Source of the DNA: Mailhella sp.
GTDB taxonomy: Bacteria; Desulfobacterota; Desulfovibrionia; Desulfovibrionales; Desulfovibrionaceae
Direction of reading: 5' to 3'
Assembly: GCA_020024815.1 (NCBI GenBank)
Contig: JAHHTE010000001.1
Span: 1 to 56,528, forward strand
DNA length: 56,528 nucleotides
Below the pieces are notes generated by a model that saw only the letters and a program-made list of their open reading frames with translations, searched no databases and was not told where the DNA came from. The position numbers and the translations under genes were made by a program. Positions 1-7,617 of this stretch are shown here, in pieces. The first letter of the stretch is position 1, and each line of letters begins with the position of its first letter.

Positions 1-2
1 GC

Positions 3-680
3 TTAGATGTTATTAATCAAATTGTTGAAAACTTTCCTCAAGAACTTTTAACAATTTTATATTCTATTAAAAATAATTCATTTATCACAACTCTTTTTCT
101 TTATTGCCTTTTTCTTCAAAAAATAAATAAAGAGCTTTTAAATAACAATACTGAATTAAGTAAAAATTCAGTTTGTAATATTTTTATAACTGGTTATAAT
201 TATTCCAATTATATTGAAATACTTAAAATTTTATTAAAATATAAAAATCATAATATTCAAATTTTTTGTGATATAACCAAAATTGAACCCAATGAAGCAA
301 TGAAATTACAAGAAATAGGTTCAACTCTTTATGATACTTCAATTAATTTTGTAAAAAATACATTGTCTGAAAAATTTTTATTAAATTTTCTTAAAAAATT
401 CAATGTAATTCTTTGTGGTGATGAAACTATAATGGATTTTAAATTAATACCCTATTGCCTTTTATTAAAGAAAAAAATATTTTTTTCAGATATAAATCTA
501 ATTGAAACATTTACTAATAATGAGTTAATAACATTTAATTCCAATACAATACAAACCTCAAATTTTGAACAATTTACAGTAAATGAAAACGCTACTAACA
601 ATTTTGAAATAGTAAAAAAATTTTTATATGACAAAAATTTTCAAGCAAACTTTGAAAAGAATATCTTTGGCACTCTTTAA
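3..680 (+). CDS. hypothetical protein, 5'-truncated by the window edge
   Basis: The frame is open from base 3 through the stop at 678-680, giving at least 225 residues; the first ATG inside it (300) is not preceded by a Shine-Dalgarno sequence, so the gene very probably begins left of the window. The protein is rich in Leu, Ile, Asn and Lys with alternating hydrophobic strands and a GDET segment, which suggests a cytosolic alpha/beta protein. I recognise no family. The A+T-rich codon use matches the neighbouring chromosomal genes. No operon partner follows within 690 bases. Confidence 0.6.
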   Translation, partial: LDVINQIVENFPQELLTILYSIKNNSFITTLFLYCLFLQKINKELLNNNTELSKNSVCNIFITGYNYSNYIEILKILLKYKNHNIQIFCDITKIEPNEAMKLQEIGSTLYDTSINFVKNTLSEKFLLNFLKKFNVILCGDETIMDFKLIPYCLLLKKKIFFSDINLIETFTNNELITFNSNTIQTSNFEQFTVNENATNNFEIVKKFLYDKNFQANFEKNIFGTL

Positions 681-1376
681 TAATGCAAATCACTTTACAT
701 TATTAAACAAAAATTATTAATGGCAAGAAAAGATATTTTTATAACGTATCCTTTTGAAGATTTGGAAAAACTTTTCAAAATTATTACGTTATACTAGAGT
801 TAAACCCACATCAAATAATAAGCGAAAAATTTATTTACTGAAAAAAAAAAAAAAAAATAACTTTTATAGCTCATACAGATAAAAAAGTTATTTTACTGCT
901 CTAGCAGTCAAAACTATCCCCTAATTTACTACTATAACTATAAAAAAATAAATTATTTTTTTCTTATCATTTTCTCTAAAATTTTATTTTTTTAAATTTA
1001 AATTCATAGCAAAATAATATATAATAAGCAAATATATTTTATGTGAGTAAGATATAATTAATAAATGATGAAAAAATTTCATACAATAAGCATACAAAAT
1101 ATTCTCTATCATACTTATTCGCTTATATTAAATTTTATTATTTATTTTTTCTTTTTCATATTCTTAATGCATGTATTTAGCTTATAAGTATACATTATAA
1201 CCTGTTTTTTTCATTTTTTTTTATCTCTTAAAATAAATTAGTTTTGTGAAATAAAAATCTTTCTAAAAAGAAAATATTAATACAACATATTAGAAAAATT
1301 TATCAAAAAAAGACAAAAAAAGTCTAGAAAAGAAATTTTTTCTTGTGCTAGGTTCATAAAAAAATAAGGAGGCACT
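681..1376. other. intergenic region, no gene recognised; contains an A17 tract
   Basis: About 700 bases of extremely AT-rich sequence. A short open frame from 721 (MARKDIFITY...) stops after 25 codons. An uninterrupted run of 17 A lies at 841-857. I see no RNA gene, transposon end or long inverted repeat. The 3' end (1364-1376) carries a strong Shine-Dalgarno sequence, AAGGAGG, for the next gene, so the promoter of the symporter must lie within this stretch, but several equally AT-rich candidates exist and I cannot choose one. Confidence 0.5.
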
Positions 1377-2741
1377 ATGGAAATTTTAATTTCATTTTTA
1401 AACAGTCTTAGTGGTTTTGTTTGGGGACCTGCGATGCTTGTTCTTTTAGTTGGAACAGGCTTATATTTAACCGTAGGATTAAAATTTTTTACTTTTACCC
1501 AAATGCCTAAAGGCTTTATTGGAATTTGGAAAGGCCGTACAAGCTCTGGTGCAGGTGAAATTTCATCATTTAATGCATTAATGACTGCTCTTGCTGGTAC
1601 TATTGGTACTGGGAACATTGCAGGGGTTGCTACTGCAATTTTCTATGGTGGTCCTGGTGCATTATTTTGGATGTGGGTAACAGCACTTGTTGGTATGGCA
1701 ACCAAGTTTTCTGAAATTTTACTTGCTATGTATTATAGAAAACGTACTCCAAGTGGTTACTTTGTTGGTGGAGCTATGTATTTTATTGAACGTGGTCTTG
1801 GAAAAAAATGGAGATTTCTTAGTGTACTCTTTGCAACATTTTGTATTTTAGCGTGCTTTGGTACTGGTAATATGGTTCAAACTAACTCTATTGCAGAATC
1901 ATTAAATGCTAGTTTTGGTGTTCCAAACTGGATTACTGCTATTCTTTTATTTGCATTAGCTGGTTTCGTTTTTATTGGTGGTATCCAAAGAATTGGTATT
2001 GTTGCTGGTAAAATTGTTCCAATAATGGCTCTTATTTATATACTCCTTTGTTTATATGTTCTTTTTAGTTTTTCAGATAGAATTATTGATGTTTTTGTAT
2101 ATGTTGTTCAAGATGCATTTACTCCTACTGCTGCAAAAGGTGGCTTTGCAGGTGCAACGGTTATGATGGCTATTCGTTATGGTATGTCTCGTGGTGTATT
2201 TTCTAACGAAGCAGGTCTTGGTACTGCTCCTATTGCCCATGCAACTGCAACAGCTGATTGTTCCATGAAACAAGCTATACTCGGTATGCTCGATACATTT
2301 ATTGATACCATCATTGTTTGTAGCATGACTGGCTTTACAATCTTAGTTACAGAAATGTGGACTTCTGGGCTTAATGGTGTTGCCTTATCTGCTAGTGCTT
2401 TTAAAATGGTTATGCCCGGTATTGGTGATAAATTAGTTGCTATTTGCTTACTTTTCTTTGCTTTTACAACTATTTTAGGCTGGTGCGTATATGGTGAACG
2501 TTGTGCTATTTATCTTTTTGGTGAAAAAATATTACGTCCTTTCCGTTTCTTCTATACCCTTGCCGTTCCTTTAGGGGCTTTAATTAAGCTTGATCTTGTA
2601 TGGCTTATTGCTGACTGCTCAAATGCTCTTATGGCAATTCCAAACCTTATTGGTATATTACTCCTTAGTCCATTAGTATTCAAACTTGTTACAGAATACA
2701 AACAAACAGGTAAAATTCGTACGTTAGACGAAGAAAAATAA
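1377..2741 (+). CDS. alanine/glycine:cation symporter (AGCS family)
   Basis: The 454-residue product has the normal length and layout of the AGCS family, sodium-coupled uptake carriers for alanine or glycine in the inner membrane. It has about ten hydrophobic segments and the family signatures GTGNIAGVATAI near residue 78 and SRGVFSNEAGLGTAPIAHA near 265, both tied to substrate and cation binding in this family. The start is well supported by AAGGAGG five bases upstream. The gene stands alone and is followed by a strong hairpin terminator. The exact substrate (alanine, glycine, or another small amino acid) cannot be read from sequence alone. Confidence 0.93.
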   Translation: MEILISFLNSLSGFVWGPAMLVLLVGTGLYLTVGLKFFTFTQMPKGFIGIWKGRTSSGAGEISSFNALMTALAGTIGTGNIAGVATAIFYGGPGALFWMWVTALVGMATKFSEILLAMYYRKRTPSGYFVGGAMYFIERGLGKKWRFLSVLFATFCILACFGTGNMVQTNSIAESLNASFGVPNWITAILLFALAGFVFIGGIQRIGIVAGKIVPIMALIYILLCLYVLFSFSDRIIDVFVYVVQDAFTPTAAKGGFAGATVMMAIRYGMSRGVFSNEAGLGTAPIAHATATADCSMKQAILGMLDTFIDTIIVCSMTGFTILVTEMWTSGLNGVALSASAFKMVMPGIGDKLVAICLLFFAFTTILGWCVYGERCAIYLFGEKILRPFRFFYTLAVPLGALIKLDLVWLIADCSNALMAIPNLIGILLLSPLVFKLVTEYKQTGKIRTLDEEK

Positions 2742-2755
2742 TTTACTCTTTTTTT

Positions 2756-2808
2756 ACAATAAAAAACTAACGAACTAAAAAAATTGCTCGTTAGTTTTTT
2801 ATTGTTAT
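2756..2808 (+). terminator. intrinsic terminator of the symporter gene
   Basis: An 18-bp perfect inverted repeat (2756-2773 with 2788-2805) encloses a 14-base loop. The arms contain ACTAACGA/TCGTTAGT, and the distal arm carries a run of six T. It lies 15 bases after the stop codon. The A-rich left arm means it could also terminate leftward transcription. Confidence 0.85.
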
Positions 2809-3006
2809 TATAGTTTTTTCCTTATTAAATATTTCATTTTTTAACTGATATATATGTTAATTTCACAAATCATCTAATTTTTAATAAAAAATAATATTTT
2901 AATTCAATGCATTATATCAATATAAATTACAATATCTATCATGCTTTATTTTATCATTATAATAAAACCTCTTGAATAAACACATATAATATGTTACTTA
3001 TTTTAA

Positions 3007-3681
3007 ATGATAAAAAGATACTTTATACCACATCTTTTTAATGCAAACCCTGAATGGAAAAACTATAAAGCATTTAGTAAAAATATCACTGTTACAAATA
3101 CACAACCTTTTTATCCTAAAGATTACGATTTAATCTTTGTTGAAAAAGGATATGTAAAAACTTTTTGCAATACAAATTATAAAAAAGAAATTTTTACTCT
3201 AATAATTGGAGAAAATTCTCTTGCAAATGTTGGTGGAACAATTACAGGTGCTAATCGTTTTTCTAAACTTATAACTGATACAAAAGCAGAAATTAGAATT
3301 TATGATTCTTATTATTTTTGGGATTTACCTTTTATTCAAAATAATCCCAATCTTATGCAAGGATTAGCAAAAACTATTTCTAAATGCATTGAAATACATA
3401 CAACTCGTTCGCATTATAGTTGTTTTTTTGAGTGTTTACCTAGATTATGCAACACTATTTTAGACATAACTACGGATAAACAAATACAATATCAACAATA
3501 TATTAAATCCATAAATCAAATTGAATTATCTCAACTTTGTGGAATGCACCCTGTAACAACCTGTAATATCCTAAAAAAACTACGACAAAATAATATAATA
3601 GGAAAAGTAACTCCACAATATATAGAAATATTAGATCAAGAAACTTTAATCAATATAAGCAATAGCACAATAGAGTTATAA
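3007..3681 (+). CDS. Crp/Fnr-type transcriptional regulator
   Basis: The 224-residue product has an N-terminal cyclic-nucleotide-binding-like beta-roll (about 20-110), a central helix, and a C-terminal winged helix-turn-helix with recognition segment LSQLCGMHPVTTCNILKKLR (about 175-195). There are no clustered N-terminal cysteines for an FNR-type iron-sulfur cluster, and the residues that bind cAMP in Crp are not evident, so the effector is unknown. It lies one base from a second regulator of the same fold, which suggests duplication and co-transcription. No clear Shine-Dalgarno sequence precedes the ATG, so the start is less certain. Confidence 0.8.
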   Translation: MIKRYFIPHLFNANPEWKNYKAFSKNITVTNTQPFYPKDYDLIFVEKGYVKTFCNTNYKKEIFTLIIGENSLANVGGTITGANRFSKLITDTKAEIRIYDSYYFWDLPFIQNNPNLMQGLAKTISKCIEIHTTRSHYSCFFECLPRLCNTILDITTDKQIQYQQYIKSINQIELSQLCGMHPVTTCNILKKLRQNNIIGKVTPQYIEILDQETLINISNSTIEL

Positions 3682-3682
3682 A

Positions 3683-4375
3683 ATGTATCCCACAAGTTTT
3701 GCACAATTATTTTTACGACTTAGCAATATCAATGAAAAATGGAATGAAATTTTACCATCTTTTCATATAACTCAATATAAAAAAGGACGAGAAATCCAAA
3801 CAACAAGCGATTATTTACTTTTTTTAGAAAAAGGAATTATAAAAACTTCATTTATAACATTCTCAGGATTAGAATGGATTTTTATTTTTCAAAAACAAGG
3901 TTGTTTATTTAATGAATTAGCTATTTTTAACAATAAAATAAAATTCCAATACACAGCACATACTGATATAACAATAAGGCAAATTCCACGATCTTTTATT
4001 GAATCAATAGAGTTTATACAAAATTATCCTGAACTTTATGTCAATTTTATAGAAACACTTGCATTAAAAGAATCTATTAGCTATTCATATTTTTCTGATT
4101 TAGCCTATGCGTCAGCTAAAAGCCGTGTATGCCAAGCATTACTTGCTTTATTAAAAGGACAAAATGCAAAAGATTTTAATCCTGAACTAACACAAGCAGA
4201 AATTGGTGCTATGATGGGTTTGCACCAAACAACAGTAGCCCGTGTGATCAAAGAATTACGACAAGAAAATATTATTGGTACTTTTACCAAAAAAAAATTA
4301 CAGATATATGATATTGAAAAATTAGAAGAAATTAGTAAAAACGAACAAGAACCTCTTATCTTTGACTGTAATTAG
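3683..4375 (+). CDS. Crp/Fnr-type transcriptional regulator, paralogue of the preceding gene
   Basis: The 230-residue product has an effector-binding beta-roll (about 25-115), a dimer helix and a C-terminal Crp-type helix-turn-helix containing LTQAEIGAMMGLHQTTVARV (about 173-192), a much better match to the Crp/Fnr consensus than its neighbour. The gene begins one base after the upstream stop codon, so the pair is probably translated from one message. The VOC-family gene 61 bases downstream, with its own strong ribosome site, may belong to the same transcript. Target genes cannot be inferred from the window. Confidence 0.85.
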   Translation: MYPTSFAQLFLRLSNINEKWNEILPSFHITQYKKGREIQTTSDYLLFLEKGIIKTSFITFSGLEWIFIFQKQGCLFNELAIFNNKIKFQYTAHTDITIRQIPRSFIESIEFIQNYPELYVNFIETLALKESISYSYFSDLAYASAKSRVCQALLALLKGQNAKDFNPELTQAEIGAMMGLHQTTVARVIKELRQENIIGTFTKKKLQIYDIEKLEEISKNEQEPLIFDCN

Positions 4376-4436
4376 TCTAAGCTATTTTTTTTCCTCTTTT
4401 TTAATGCTATTTTTAGCAAAAATTAGGAGGTAAATT

Positions 4437-4871
4437 ATGAACTCTATTCTTCCAGAACCGTATAAAGTAAGTTATGTTGTAAAAAACATTGAAAATGCCA
4501 AAAAACAATGGCAAATGGCTGGATTTTCTGAATGGACAGAATTTGATTATGAGGGTAAAAAAGAAGATATAACCATAGGTGAACCCTTTGTTGCACATTT
4601 TGCCCAAGCAAGAATTAATAATGGATTAGTTTTTGAACTTATTCAACCAGTTTCAGGTAATTCTATTTGGAAACAACAATTAGATGAAAAAGGTGAAGGC
4701 TATCATCTCATTTCTTTTAGCACACCAAACAATTGGAAAGAAACTGTTGAAAAATTAAAAACAAATGGTGCAAAAATAAAAGTTGAAGCTAATTTCGATG
4801 GATTAATGTGGTGCTATATTAATATTGACGGAATTAATAGAATTGAAGTAACTGAAGAAAAAGTTGACTAA
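4437..4871 (+). CDS. VOC-superfamily (glyoxalase-like) protein
   Basis: The 144-residue product has the length of a single vicinal-oxygen-chelate unit with two beta-alpha-beta-beta-beta modules (about 5-65 and 75-138). The segment HFAQARINNGLVFELIQP in the first half and YHLISFSTPN in the second resemble glyoxalase_4-type members (methylmalonyl-CoA epimerase and lactoylglutathione lyase relatives). Candidate metal ligands are the His near residue 58 and the Glu of FELIQP. AGGAGG lies seven bases before the ATG. The reaction is not determined. A perfect hairpin terminator follows directly. Confidence 0.75.
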   Translation: MNSILPEPYKVSYVVKNIENAKKQWQMAGFSEWTEFDYEGKKEDITIGEPFVAHFAQARINNGLVFELIQPVSGNSIWKQQLDEKGEGYHLISFSTPNNWKETVEKLKTNGAKIKVEANFDGLMWCYINIDGINRIEVTEEKVD

Positions 4872-4876
4872 TATAC

Positions 4877-4933
4877 AAAATAAAACATGATAATATAGTA
4901 TAATTCACAATAAATTATCATGTTTTATTTTTT
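4877..4933 (+). terminator. intrinsic terminator after the VOC gene
   Basis: An 18-bp perfect inverted repeat (4877-4894 with 4914-4931) with a 19-base loop, ending in a T-rich arm, starts a few bases after the stop codon. The A-rich left arm makes it likely to act on both strands. Confidence 0.85.
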
Positions 4934-5087
4934 AATTATGCTATCCTTACAAATCAATCCTATTTTTCTTATTCATTTTTTAAATTGTAAAACGAAGTAC
5001 AACAAGTATTAAAAAAAGTAGCCCAATACAAAACCTTTATGTAAAATTATATGTTGGAACAACTACAAGAAGGTTTTACTATTGAAC

Positions 5088-5986
5088 TACACACAGCTTA
5101 CACTAATTGAAAGAGAAAAGCTAATATTTAGCCTTAAATTTTAGTTGTAGAAAAATTGCTAATTTACTTTGACCACATTATTCAACTATTATAAGAGAAA
5201 TAAACAGAAACAAAAAAGATTATTATTTTATAACTACTCAAAATAATTATAGTAATAAAAAAAAGAATAATCTTGGTAATATAAAATTATCACAGGATAT
5301 TATTACTATTATTCAAGAAAAATTACAGTGTACATGATCTCCTGAACAAATTGCAAATACAATATTACATGAAAAAATAAACTCAAATAATCTTCAACTA
5401 TTACTTCATAAAGATAAAAAAAGAAAGGGAGTTGAAAAAAGAGAGATATTTTCAACTGGGACATCAATAAAAGAACATTCAAAGAAAGCAAATAATCGCA
5501 ATGAATTTGGACATTGGGAACTTAACAGTATTCTTTCAAGTAGCGAGGAGAAAGTAAAGGTGTATTTTTACTTATATTGAAAGAAAATCAAGGCTATTAA
5601 CAGCTTTTACAAGTAATGAAAGGACAGCCCATGCCATGAAAAAAGCAATAAGCTATCTTTTTTCTGTACTAATTAAAGAAGCTATGAAATCTATAACTTC
5701 AGATAGAGGAAAGGAATTTGCATGTCATAAGCAAATAAAAGACGAACTAAAAATAGATTTTTCTTTGCAGACGCTTATTTCCCCCAAAAACAATGGGCAA
5801 AGAGGTTGTAATGAAAATGCTAATGATTTATTAAGAAAGTTTTATCTAAAACAAACAAATTTATCTAAGATAACTCAAGAAAAATTACGACAAAAACTAG
5901 AACTCATTAATAATAGACCTAGAAAGTATCTAAATTGGACAACTCCAATTGAAATTTTTCTACAAGAGATATCGCACTTGGATTGA
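5088..5986 (+). pseudogene. IS30-family transposase, decayed
   Basis: Reading across frames recovers an IS30-type transposase: YTQLTLIEREKLIFSL at the start (helix-turn-helix domain), SPEQIANTILHEK in the middle, NEFGHWE (usually GHWEGD) near 5500, then ITSDRGKEFACH and NNRPRKYLNWTTPIEIF in the last intact piece (5636-5986, DDE catalytic core and tail). Stops at about 5151, 5157, 5190 and 5336 and frameshifts near 5560-5640 break it. The third acidic residue region reads NGQRGCNEN, which fits the catalytic Glu site. I see sequence resembling an IS30 right end just after the stop (5982-6000) but no matching left inverted repeat, so the element is probably truncated. Confidence 0.85.
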
Positions 5987-6250
5987 CAATTCAGCTAATT
6001 TATAAAAGTTTCTGTTTTCTTTTTCATAATATATAATTTTTCCATATAGTTACAACTATCATAAAGACAATTATTGTTTTTTATAAAAATGTATTTACCA
6101 TACAGTATTAATTCATTAAATTAACAATATATAATATAGAAATATCCACTTATTTTCCTTATAAAAAAAATTCTTGAAAATCAACTTGAACTAAAATACA
6201 TCGTTTTTGAAAAAAATATTAAATTTTTTTCATTTTTTTGAAAAAAACAT
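5987..6250. other. intergenic region between IS30 remnant and tRNA-Glu
   Basis: AT-rich sequence with no open frame of useful length and no recognisable RNA. It separates the IS30 remnant from the tRNA-Glu promoter; nothing else can be supported here. Confidence 0.5.
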
Positions 6251-6279
6251 TTGACAAAGGATAGCTTTTTACGTAAAAA
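6251..6279 (+). promoter_or_regulatory. sigma-70-type promoter of tRNA-Glu
   Basis: A consensus -35 hexamer TTGACA (6251-6256), a 17-base spacer and a TAAAAA -10 element (6274-6279) sit 17 bases before the mature tRNA 5' end. Confidence 0.7.
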
Positions 6280-6295
6280 TTATTTCACGGCATAC

Positions 6296-6372
6296 GTCTC
6301 CATCGTCTAGCCGGCCCAGGACAGCGGCCTTTCACGCCGTCAACAGGGGTTCAAATCCCCTTGGAGACGCCA
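6296..6372 (+). tRNA. tRNA-Glu (anticodon UUC), integration target of the ICE
   Basis: The 77-base gene folds into a normal cloverleaf: acceptor stem GTCTCCA/TGGAGAC, D arm, anticodon stem GCGGC/GCCGT (G-U at the base) with loop CTTTCAC giving anticodon TTC, T arm with GGTTCAAAT, discriminator G and an encoded CCA (6370-6372). The 3' half from 6318 is repeated at the right end of the window, so the element integrated into this gene and restored it. A matching promoter lies upstream. Confidence 0.95.
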
Positions 6373-6383
6373 AAATTAAAAAT
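6318..6383 (+). repeat. attL, tRNA-side copy of the integration repeat
   Basis: It matches 56463-56528 over 66 bases with one difference (C6328 versus T56473). The difference lies at the last base pair of the anticodon stem, directly beside the anticodon loop where tRNA-targeting tyrosine recombinases usually exchange strands. The repeat runs to the end of the window and may be longer. The copy extends 11 bases past the tRNA CCA. Confidence 0.9.
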
Positions 6384-6404
6384 ATAATATTTTGATATAC
6401 TTAT

Positions 6405-6437
6405 AAACTCCCTAAAGGAAATTTAGGGAGTTTTTTT
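6405..6437 (+). terminator. hairpin with T tract that also covers the ribosome site of the next gene
   Basis: A 12-bp perfect stem (6405-6416 with 6422-6433) with loop GGAAA ends in seven T, as in an intrinsic terminator for read-through from tRNA-Glu. Its 3' arm contains GGGAG (6426-6430), the only plausible Shine-Dalgarno sequence for the ATG at 6438. The hairpin therefore can end transcription entering the element and mask translation of the first element gene. Confidence 0.7.
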
Positions 6438-7079
6438 ATGTCTAATTTACAAGGTAAAAAGATATATCTGGCTTTACCTTATTCACATTCAGACCCTTAC
6501 ATCAGAGAAGTGCGATATAAAACTGCAACAAGCGTTGCAGCTTCTCTGATGAAACAAGGGGCTATTGTATTCTCTCCTATTACTTATGGACATCAGTTGT
6601 GCCAATTTGGTATAGATACAGGTTTTGAAACATGGTCAGGTATTGACTACCCAATGATTTCTTGGGCAGATGAATTATGGCTTTTAGAACTTGAAGGTTA
6701 TGATGTTTCTTTTGGCGTAAATGAAGAACTTGAATATGCTATGCGTCAAGGAATACCTGTTGTCCGCATTTCAGAAGATTCTCTTATAAATTTTACTCAG
6801 TATTCCCAACATAACTCTCCCTTAAACGTTGCAACTTCTGCTGTGTTTCCACGCATAGCAGAAGTTCGCTACGAAATTATTGTAAAATCAAAGTACAAGT
6901 ACGGCGATACCATATTTGTTATTAATGAAAACAATGAAATTTTAGAACAAGAAGTATATGAAATAGCTGTTGCTTGTATTCAAGATAGACAGACTATTTC
7001 TTACAACGGCTTCCACAGCAAACTTGTGTTTCCGTCTTATGACGCAGCCAAGAAAGCTCTGGAAGCCACTTTTATTTAA
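6438..7079 (+). CDS. DUF1937-like / nucleoside deoxyribosyltransferase-fold protein
   Basis: The first ~130 residues of this 213-residue protein show the fold of the nucleoside 2-deoxyribosyltransferase-like DUF1937/DUF4406 group: KIYLALPYSHSDPYIREVRY at 8-27, VFSPITYGHQL near 45, a Trp-rich WADELWLLELEGYDVSFGV near 75 and GVNEELEYAMRQGIPV near 95, where Glu is expected to act on the glycosidic bond in active relatives. Such proteins occur in phages and plasmids, possibly in nucleotide metabolism or modification. The last 70 residues, from about 135, are an added domain I do not recognise. It is the first gene inside the element, behind a hairpin that covers its ribosome site. Confidence 0.65.
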   Translation: MSNLQGKKIYLALPYSHSDPYIREVRYKTATSVAASLMKQGAIVFSPITYGHQLCQFGIDTGFETWSGIDYPMISWADELWLLELEGYDVSFGVNEELEYAMRQGIPVVRISEDSLINFTQYSQHNSPLNVATSAVFPRIAEVRYEIIVKSKYKYGDTIFVINENNEILEQEVYEIAVACIQDRQTISYNGFHSKLVFPSYDAAKKALEATFI

Positions 7080-7098
7080 ATAACAAAGGAGTTTTATA

Positions 7099-7326
7099 AT
7101 GAGAAAAGTGGAAATTAAAGTAAATATCGAAAATAAAATTAGTATATTAAAATTTGAGTTTGAAGAAGAAAATGCAGTAAACACTTTTTTTGAATGTAAA
7201 GATTTTTCTGCAATTGATCTTCTTAATTTATATGTTTTATTAGGTCAATGTGAAAAAAATTGTATTTTAACAAGAACTATGGGTGCATGGATGAAAACTC
7301 TTTCTTTAGCAAACGAAGAGCAATAA
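7099..7326 (+). CDS. small acidic hypothetical protein (75 aa)
   Basis: The ATG is preceded by a strong AAAGGAG seven bases upstream, and the gene follows the DUF1937-like gene by 19 bases, so both are probably one transcript. The product is a small soluble protein with alternating charged and hydrophobic residues (KVEIKVNIENKISILKFEFE) and no cysteine cluster or membrane segment. I recognise no family. The hammerhead-ribozyme sequence starts at the base directly after its stop codon. Confidence 0.6.
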   Translation: MRKVEIKVNIENKISILKFEFEEENAVNTFFECKDFSAIDLLNLYVLLGQCEKNCILTRTMGAWMKTLSLANEEQ

Positions 7327-7384
7327 GACGAAACGGTTCGCTAAGAGCCGTCTGCTTGATGTGGTGATCAAGCACTGATGAGTC
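7327..7384 (+). ncRNA. type II hammerhead ribozyme (candidate self-cleaving RNA)
   Basis: All core nucleotides of a hammerhead are present in circularly permuted type II order. GAC (7327-7329, stem II 3' strand), then GAA (7330-7332), A15.1 at 7333. Stem III pairs ACGGTT (7333-7338) with AGCCGT (7346-7351), including U16.1 at 7351 and one G-U pair. C17, the cleavage-site base, is 7352. Stem I is an 8-bp perfect hairpin (7353-7360 with 7367-7374, loop GTGGTG). The CTGATGA core box follows at 7375-7381, then GTC (7382-7384), which closes stem II with GAC. Cleavage is predicted between 7352 and 7353. Stem II has only three base pairs, which is short and lowers certainty. The RNA begins right after the stop of the 75-aa gene. 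Confidence 0.82.
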
Positions 7385-7416
7385 AGCCACTCAATTAATT
7401 ACTTCAAAGGATATTT

Positions 7417-7444
7417 TTGAAAAAAATTTTATAAGAACTATAAA
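7417..7444 (+). promoter_or_regulatory. candidate promoter for the transfer operon
   Basis: TTGAAA (7417-7422), a 16-base spacer and TATAAA (7439-7444) form a plausible sigma-70 promoter. Transcription would start about 7451, exactly at the base of the following hairpin, and would leave the hammerhead sequence upstream, in the 3' end of the previous transcript. The prediction rests on hexamer match only, in AT-rich sequence. Confidence 0.4.
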
Positions 7445-7450
7445 AAAGTA

Positions 7451-7514
7451 AAACCACAAAAACTCGCAATTTTTGTGGTTTAGAAGAACTAAGACGTTTT
7501 ACCGTCCTTTAGTT
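7451..7514 (+). promoter_or_regulatory. two consecutive hairpins in the leader of the transfer operon
   Basis: The first is a 12-bp perfect stem (7451-7462 with 7470-7481, loop CTCGCAA). The second pairs AACTAAGACG (7487-7496) with CGTC and TTAGTT (7503-7514) with a two-base bulge. Neither is followed by a clean T tract, so a terminator role is uncertain; a 5'-UTR structure that stabilises or controls the message is equally possible. Confidence 0.45.
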
Positions 7515-7524
7515 TTCAAAAAGG

Positions 7525-7617
7525 ATGAGTAAAATATACGTCAATCGTGTCCGCTTGTCAAGAGTTAGGGTCTTATTTTTCATACTTTTTTTAGTTTTTC
7601 AAAAAGGAAAAAAGTAA
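7525..7617 (+). CDS. possible leader peptide / small membrane peptide (30 aa)
   Basis: An ATG at 7525 opens 30 codons: an Arg-rich N-terminal part (NRVRLSRVRV) then a hydrophobic stretch (LFFILFLVF) and a basic end. Its TAA (7615-7617) shares one base with the ATG of the next gene, a classic coupling arrangement. Against it, GG lies directly against the ATG, so the ribosome site is poorly spaced. The motif TTTAGTTTT(T)CAAAAAGGA occurs before both its start and that of the next gene, which hints at duplication of a ribosome-loading segment. Confidence 0.35.
   Translation: MSKIYVNRVRLSRVRVLFFILFLVFQKGKK

Noticed and set aside
721..900. Short frames around the A17 tract as a broken gene
   Set aside because: Joining them gives no recognisable protein, so a pseudogene call is not supported.
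5000..5090. Left inverted repeat of the IS30 remnant
   Set aside because: Nothing matches the inverse of the sequence after 5980, so an intact element cannot be claimed.
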